Assembly (NCBI GenBank): GCA_902803305.1
Contig: CADCPL010000285.1
Location: 1-10,365, forward strand
From: an uncultured Lachnospiraceae bacterium
Lineage (GTDB): Bacteria; Bacillota; Clostridia; Lachnospirales; Lachnospiraceae
Direction: 5' to 3'
DNA length: 10,365 bases
The position numbers and the translations under genes were made by a program. The notes under the pieces are model-generated. The model searched no databases. It saw only the letters and a list, made by a program, of their open reading frames with translations, and was not told the origin of the DNA. Shown here in pieces: positions 6,552 through 10,365 of this stretch; within the stretch, counting starts at the first letter, position 1; every line of letters begins with the position of its first letter.

Positions 6552-8425
6552 TCGGTCACATACACATCTATGGTATATCTGCACCCGGTACCTTCAACCG
6601 TTATGACCGAAGTTCCGGCTGAAACCGGAGTGATCTTTCCGTCCTTTTCTATGACGCATACAGATGGATCGGATGACCTGAAGGCTATATCATTGGCAAT
6701 GATCTCATAACCCGACAATTCATGAATATCATAATTATCGAATACCGCCATGGGTCTTACCTGCAGGATGATCCGTTCATCAACTCTTATGTCATATCTG
6801 TCGCATACCGGATAAAACTTCTTTATTTCCGTCCCGCTGCAGTCCTCGGGAAGTACTCTTACACATATATCTCTTCGAAGTCCGTTGTACTCAAGTCCGA
6901 CAGTTGTAACGCCTTCTCTTAACGGAACAAGTTCCCCATCCTCGTTCATCTCCAGGATGTTGTGATCATATTTTTCCACATATACTTTTTCCTGAAGAAG
7001 GCTTTTTCTTCTGTATTTATCCATAAGGAAAAATCTTATGGGAACAGATGCGGCTCCGACATATGTCGTATATGTAAGCTGGTCAGTCATGAGCATGATC
7101 GGCCCTTCTCCGAGAAGAGATTCGTCGATGAATATCTTCTGTTTAAGGTTTTCTGCGCCGTCTTCCCCGCGGTCGATCTCATCCGTATAGTCGATACATA
7201 CGGGAACGAATCTTGTTGCCCAGACTCCCCACTTGGAGTTGCCCGATCCGGCGTAGGCATATCCTATGAGAGACCTGTCATCTTTTCCTATATGTCCTCT
7301 TTCATCAGACATAAGTCCGCAGTTATGGCATCCGGTTATAACATTTGTATTTAGTTCGGATACCCTTTCAAAACTTATGCCGTCATCAGACTCATAATAC
7401 AGCAGACAGCTGTCATCCTTGAACCGTCTGTTTGTGGTAAGCGCTATGAATTTACCGCTGTCCTCAAGATAGGCAACCGACCAGGAATCCGAATCCGCAT
7501 ACGTATAGCCTGTATTATCCGTACAGTCATTCCTGTATGCCGTGATCCCTCTGTACTCGAGTTTGTCGGGCCACATGGGATCCGTTATATCGGTGGTATG
7601 CACCTGAGTAGCCCTGACCCATCCGTATACATCAGAAAAAGAATCGAGCGTATTGTACACATAGAGCGTATCATCAACAAGCACAAAACTGGGTTCACCA
7701 ACTCCCCAACCTATATCTATACCGTCAAAATATATGATCGGAACAGGATCTGATCCCCATCCGTCTTTTCCCCATTTTTCATAAGGTCCGTCCGGATTTT
7801 TGCTCCTTGCAAGAAACACATTGTTGCACAGTCCGTCTTCGTTGACTGTTGCCGTATATCCCATGTAATAATATCCGTCATGGAAGAAAACATCCGGATC
7901 GCACACGGACTTGAGATCAGCCGTTCCCGGAGTCGGCGACAGAACGACCTTCTCATTACCCCATGTGATTCCATCATCCGAGTGCCTGTAGGTGATCCAG
8001 TCATACTCCTTCTTACCGTCACCGGGAGAAGCAAACCACGCATCGATCCCTCCGTCTTCCCGGATCATCATGGAAGGACCGTATCTGTAATCGGGCTTTC
8101 CGCTTCCCCAAAGAGCGAACACATCCTGTCCGGAATCATCAAGTCGAAGTCGAACATGCTTTTCTGCCGGCTCCTCTTCGGGCTCCGGTTCCTCTTCCGC
8201 TTCTTCCGTCTCTTTCTGTTCTTCCTGTATGTCAGCCTCTTTTTCTTCCGTTTCCGGCATGTCTGTATCTTCGGCCGGCAAAGCCTCGTCCTGCTGCTCG
8301 GGTTCGGTTTCCACGACCTCTGCAGACATCTGCGATCCTTCTTCGGATGTTCCCATACATCCGGCAAGACACAAAGCCATGATCATGATCATCGTTATCG
8401 CTATCGCTATAATGCGGTTTTTCAT
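6548..8425 (-). CDS. Surface lipoprotein with beta-propeller (GH43/GH32-like) and Ig-like domains
   Basis: A 625-residue lipoprotein: a basic start and hydrophobic stretch lead to the lipobox LAGC with Cys23, so it should be lipid-anchored outside. Residues 24-90 are a Glu/Pro-rich linker. Residues about 90-410 look like a five-bladed propeller of the GH43/GH32 type: RYGPSMMIR (114-122), CDPDVFFHDGYYYMGYTA (175-192) and GVGEPSFVL (241-249), plus two copies of SDDGI(T/S)(W/F) at 149-155 and 346-352. Asp176 or Asp178 and Glu244 are candidate catalytic acids, but I cannot confirm a complete triad. Two Big_2-like Ig domains follow (about 440-525 and 540-624), the last ending in GTSVITVEGTGCRYTIDVYV. 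A role in binding or cleaving a surface or plant glycan is inferred. TAAGGAGAG lies 6 bases before the ATG. The gene follows alkD by 39 bases and shares its stop region with the SGNH gene. Confidence 0.8.
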   Translation of the reverse strand: MKNRIIAIAITMIMIMALCLAGCMGTSEEGSQMSAEVVETEPEQQDEALPAEDTDMPETEEKEADIQEEQKETEEAEEEPEPEEEPAEKHVRLRLDDSGQDVFALWGSGKPDYRYGPSMMIREDGGIDAWFASPGDGKKEYDWITYRHSDDGITWGNEKVVLSPTPGTADLKSVCDPDVFFHDGYYYMGYTATVNEDGLCNNVFLARSKNPDGPYEKWGKDGWGSDPVPIIYFDGIDIGWGVGEPSFVLVDDTLYVYNTLDSFSDVYGWVRATQVHTTDITDPMWPDKLEYRGITAYRNDCTDNTGYTYADSDSWSVAYLEDSGKFIALTTNRRFKDDSCLLYYESDDGISFERVSELNTNVITGCHNCGLMSDERGHIGKDDRSLIGYAYAGSGNSKWGVWATRFVPVCIDYTDEIDRGEDGAENLKQKIFIDESLLGEGPIMLMTDQLTYTTYVGAASVPIRFFLMDKYRRKSLLQEKVYVEKYDHNILEMNEDGELVPLREGVTTVGLEYNGLRRDICVRVLPEDCSGTEIKKFYPVCDRYDIRVDERIILQVRPMAVFDNYDIHELSGYEIIANDIAFRSSDPSVCVIEKDGKITPVSAGTSVITVEGTGCRYTIDVYVTD

Positions 8426-8464
8426 TCTTTTCTCTCCTTACATCGGACGCAGTGTTTTCCGAAA

Positions 8465-9169
8465 TTATTTCTTTATCTTGAGGCTCTTAAGATATTCTTT
8501 CTGCTCAGGTGTGATCCGGTAACTCTCTACAGACTTTTGGATCGCTTTATTATGGGTCCATACATCGAGCTTCTTATACTCTATATACGGCAGAACAGTA
8601 TCATACTGCTTGGCCAGGGCCGTAGCAAAATACCACGCGATCATCATATTGACATAGTACTCCTGCGACCTGATTTTCGAAACCATCTCCGGATAAGCCG
8701 GATCAAAATCCTCATCGAGAAAATGCTGCATCAGCATTCCTACTGCGAATCTGACCGTATAAGGTTTGTCTGACCGGATCCATGTTTTGATATGCTCAAA
8801 CAGCTGCGTCCGGTGTTTCTTAAATACTTTCGGAGACATCTGATCGCAGGTCGCCCAGTTATCAACGAACGGCAGAAATCTGACCAGTTCTTCCATACAT
8901 CTTTCATAATCTTTTATCTCGGAAATGATAAACGCGTGGAGCTGATTCTCGTCAAAATATCGGTGCGGAAGTTCATCCAGGAAATCCTGTATATCTTCTG
9001 TTTTGGCATACTTCTTTGCCAGATTGCGAAGCTCCGGTGTTCTTACACCGATCACGGAATCGGCTTCTGCAGTCGGAATGATCTTTTCCTGCATTTTCTT
9101 ATACTTAAGATCCTGCATCTCAAATAGCGCAGTTTCGATCTCATTTGTTATTCGTTTTTTCTTATTCAT
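8465..9169 (-). CDS. DNA alkylation repair protein, AlkD-like HEAT-repeat family
   Basis: A 234-residue all-helical protein of the DNA alkylation repair family (PF08713). Members are DNA glycosylases that remove alkylated purines using a HEAT-like superhelix. Seen: SVIGVRTPELRNLAKKYAK (38-56), typical of the first repeats, and VDNWATCDQMSP (102-113), where Trp105 and Asp109 have the Trp-x3-Asp spacing of the AlkD catalytic pair. Near the end, VWTHNKAIQKS has Trp204 at roughly the place of the third AlkD active-site aromatic. The length is normal for the family. The DNWATCD form suggests the AlkD2-like branch, whose activity is less well established, so substrate range is uncertain. The start at 9169 lies 3 bases after the LysR stop, and its AGGAAG sits inside the end of the LysR gene, so the two are almost certainly co-transcribed. 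Confidence 0.88.
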   Translation of the reverse strand: MNKKKRITNEIETALFEMQDLKYKKMQEKIIPTAEADSVIGVRTPELRNLAKKYAKTEDIQDFLDELPHRYFDENQLHAFIISEIKDYERCMEELVRFLPFVDNWATCDQMSPKVFKKHRTQLFEHIKTWIRSDKPYTVRFAVGMLMQHFLDEDFDPAYPEMVSKIRSQEYYVNMMIAWYFATALAKQYDTVLPYIEYKKLDVWTHNKAIQKSVESYRITPEQKEYLKSLKIKK

Positions 9170-9172
9170 TAT

Positions 9173-10051
9173 TCAACCCGCTTCCTTTATTATATCGACC
9201 AGCCCGTTGATGGCTTTATTCTGATGTTTATCTTTGTGGATCAAAACCTGTGAATAAACAGGAAAATCTGTTCCCTTCCATGTGAGGCGTTTTAGTATAC
9301 CTTTCTTTATTTCCTCCTCCGATGTCATCTCCGGTATGAATGCTACTCCGAACCCGCCCTGCGCAAATTGTTTCAGGATCTCTTTACTGCTCGTTTCCAG
9401 CACTATATTCGGCAGGACATCGTTTTCTTCAAGATCCGCGATAAGCATATGTCTGAAATTGCAGTTGTGTCCGGTCAGAAGCAGCGGCACATCCTTCAGA
9501 TCTTTTTCCCGAATGGTCTTACCTGCCATAGGATGATCGGGAGATGTACAGAAGATCAGTTTTTCACGCTTCTTGTGCAGGATCCTGATCCTCTCATCTT
9601 CGATAAGCGGGTTAAGCGTATAAACCATGTCTAGTTCTCCCTTCTGCAGAAGCTCGGGGATATTTTCGTGCGTAACAAACTGTATCCTGATCTCCGTCCT
9701 CGGATTATTCTTATTATACTCCATCAGTATCTTCGGGAATCTGTTTATACATAAAGACTCAGATACTCCTAATTTCAATACACCCGCCGGATCATCTTCA
9801 TCCGTCACATCAAGGCGGATATCCCTCTCTAACTGGAGCATCTTCTCCGCATATGCTATGAGCCGTTCCCCCGACGTGGTGACTGAGATTGTTTTTCCGA
9901 GACGCTCAAACAACGCACAACCCAGTTCATCCTCCAACTGTTTGATCTGCATCGTAACAGTAGACTGCGCATATCCCAGACTTTCCGCGGCCGCGGAAAA
10001 ACTGTTCGTTTCGGTAATCTTTATAAAAGTACATAGCTGCGTAAGTGTCAT
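9173..10051 (-). CDS. LysR-type transcriptional regulator
   Basis: A 292-residue regulator of normal LysR length. The N-terminal winged helix-turn-helix is clear: MTLTQLCTFIKITETNSFSA, then AAESLGYAQSTVTMQIKQLEDELGCALFER (recognition helix about 28-43). A linker helix (60-80) leads to a periplasmic-binding-protein-like effector domain from about 90, with GVLKLGVSES, GELDMVYT and a GGFGVAFIPEM segment near 233-243 of the usual type. The effector is not predictable from sequence. GGAGA lies 6 bases before the ATG. The gene is divergent from a DinB-like gene, and a T-N11-A palindrome lies between them, the normal layout for a LysR regulator that represses itself and controls its neighbour. alkD and probably the lipoprotein gene follow in the same transcript. 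Confidence 0.95.
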   Translation of the reverse strand: MTLTQLCTFIKITETNSFSAAAESLGYAQSTVTMQIKQLEDELGCALFERLGKTISVTTSGERLIAYAEKMLQLERDIRLDVTDEDDPAGVLKLGVSESLCINRFPKILMEYNKNNPRTEIRIQFVTHENIPELLQKGELDMVYTLNPLIEDERIRILHKKREKLIFCTSPDHPMAGKTIREKDLKDVPLLLTGHNCNFRHMLIADLEENDVLPNIVLETSSKEILKQFAQGGFGVAFIPEMTSEEEIKKGILKRLTWKGTDFPVYSQVLIHKDKHQNKAINGLVDIIKEAG

Positions 10052-10062
10052 ATCCGGTCTCC

Positions 10063-10085
10063 ATGATTCGGTTTTTTTGAATCAT
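10063..10085. promoter_or_regulatory. Candidate LysR operator (perfect inverted repeat, T-N11-A)
   Basis: ATGATTC (10063-10069), a 9-base spacer rich in T, and GAATCAT (10079-10085) form a perfect 7-base inverted repeat. The pair T10068/A10080 gives exactly the T-N11-A of LysR boxes. It lies 12 bases before the LysR start, with its right arm overlapping a possible LysR -10 box (TATGAT, minus strand, 10081-10086), which would suit autorepression. Its centre is about 75 bases upstream of the likely transcription start of the divergent gene, a usual place for a LysR activation site. Confidence 0.6.
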
Positions 10086-10137
10086 ATGTTCATTTATTTC
10101 AATTTTACTGATACAGATTTTGATGATATTGTACACT

Positions 10138-10143
10138 TATATT
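10138..10143 (+). promoter_or_regulatory. Candidate -10 box for the divergent DinB-like gene
   Basis: TATATT lies 25 bases before the ATG at 10169. No good -35 is found at 16-18 bases; TTGATG at 10120-10125 is too close (12 bases). A weak -35 would fit a promoter needing an activator such as the adjacent LysR protein, but this is inference. Confidence 0.3.
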
Positions 10144-10168
10144 AAGCCCACGACAAGGAGGATTAATC

Positions 10169-10365
10169 ATGAATGAATTATGTATGATCATCAAAGATAC
10201 CGTAAAACCGAATTTCCTGAATATCCGTACTTCCATACAATCTTATGACAGAGACGCCATCTGCTGCGGTGCTCCCTGCTGGAGATGGGCATATCACGCT
10301 CTTCACTCGGCCGACAAGTGGTTCATCAATCCTTTTGTATACGAAGAGCCTTCTTTTCATGAAGA
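10169..10365 (+). CDS. Probable DinB-like protein (partial, 3' end off the right edge)
   Basis: 65 codons are open to the window end from an ATG with a strong AAGGAGG (10155-10161) 7 bases upstream. The product starts MNELCMIIKDTVKPNFLNIR and contains WRWAYHALHSADKWFINPF at 38-56. That block resembles the W-x-YH-x-LHS-x-D-x-WFINP segment I recall from DinB-superfamily proteins of Clostridia, four-helix proteins that often bind a metal through histidines. His43 and His46 could be ligands. The region also has an unusual CCGAPC cluster (32-37). With most of the protein missing, the assignment is tentative. It is divergent from the LysR gene and is its most likely regulatory target. Confidence 0.6.
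   Translation, partial: MNELCMIIKDTVKPNFLNIRTSIQSYDRDAICCGAPCWRWAYHALHSADKWFINPFVYEEPSFHE

Noticed and set aside
6614..6629. TCCGG-N6-CCGGA inverted repeat near the convergent stops
   Set aside because: Only five base pairs, inside the lipoprotein coding region, with no T-tract after it, so it is not a credible terminator.
7880..8773. 297-codon plus-strand open frame
   Set aside because: It spans the antisense of both the lipoprotein and the AlkD-like gene. Its Arg/Phe/Leu-rich translation comes from the antisense of the Glu-rich linker.
9627..10145. 172-codon plus-strand open frame
   Set aside because: It is antisense to the LysR gene, which has full family signatures.

Overview
The window looks like chromosomal DNA from a low- to mid-GC anaerobic Firmicute. 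A Lachnospiraceae-type Clostridium, such as a Butyrivibrio relative, fits best. This rests on the protein families (DUF1846, a diverged PTS Enzyme I, an SGNH hydrolase with the GDSRT motif, Big_2-domain lipoproteins), AGGAGG-type ribosome binding sites, and frequent ATA and AGA codons. It is an inference, not a database match. Coding density is very high, with no gene-free stretch over 120 bases. I see no rRNA, tRNA, CRISPR array, insertion sequence or phage gene.

Left part (1-3074, minus strand): ptsI (PTS Enzyme I) is followed by a DUF1846 gene whose start codon overlaps the ptsI stop (TGATG). The DUF1846 gene runs off the left edge. Middle (3158-6551, plus strand): transcribed divergently from ptsI is a P1B-type copper-exporting ATPase without an N-terminal metal-binding domain. 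Its 3' end overlaps the start of a membrane-anchored extracellular SGNH hydrolase that ends in a long Pro/Thr/Glu-rich repeat tail. The 83-base ptsI/ATPase intergenic region holds candidate promoters and a short hairpin that takes in the ptsI start codon.

Right part (6548-10051, minus strand): a probable three-gene run reads LysR-type regulator, AlkD-like DNA alkylation repair protein, then a surface lipoprotein with an acidic linker, a beta-propeller (GH43/GH32-like) and two C-terminal Ig-like domains. The lipoprotein and SGNH genes converge and share a CTAG in which both stop codons lie. At the right edge a partial gene, probably DinB-like, diverges from the LysR gene. Between them is a perfect inverted repeat with T-N11-A geometry, a good candidate for the LysR operator.

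Functionally the window mixes sugar-transport phosphorelay, metal efflux, cell-surface carbohydrate or ester handling, and DNA repair with its regulator. I found no convincing new defence or mobile system. The points most worth checking are the altered phospho-histidine loop of Enzyme I, the coupling of ptsI to DUF1846, the ptsI leader, the LysR operator with its divergent target, and the tail-to-tail pair of surface-protein genes.
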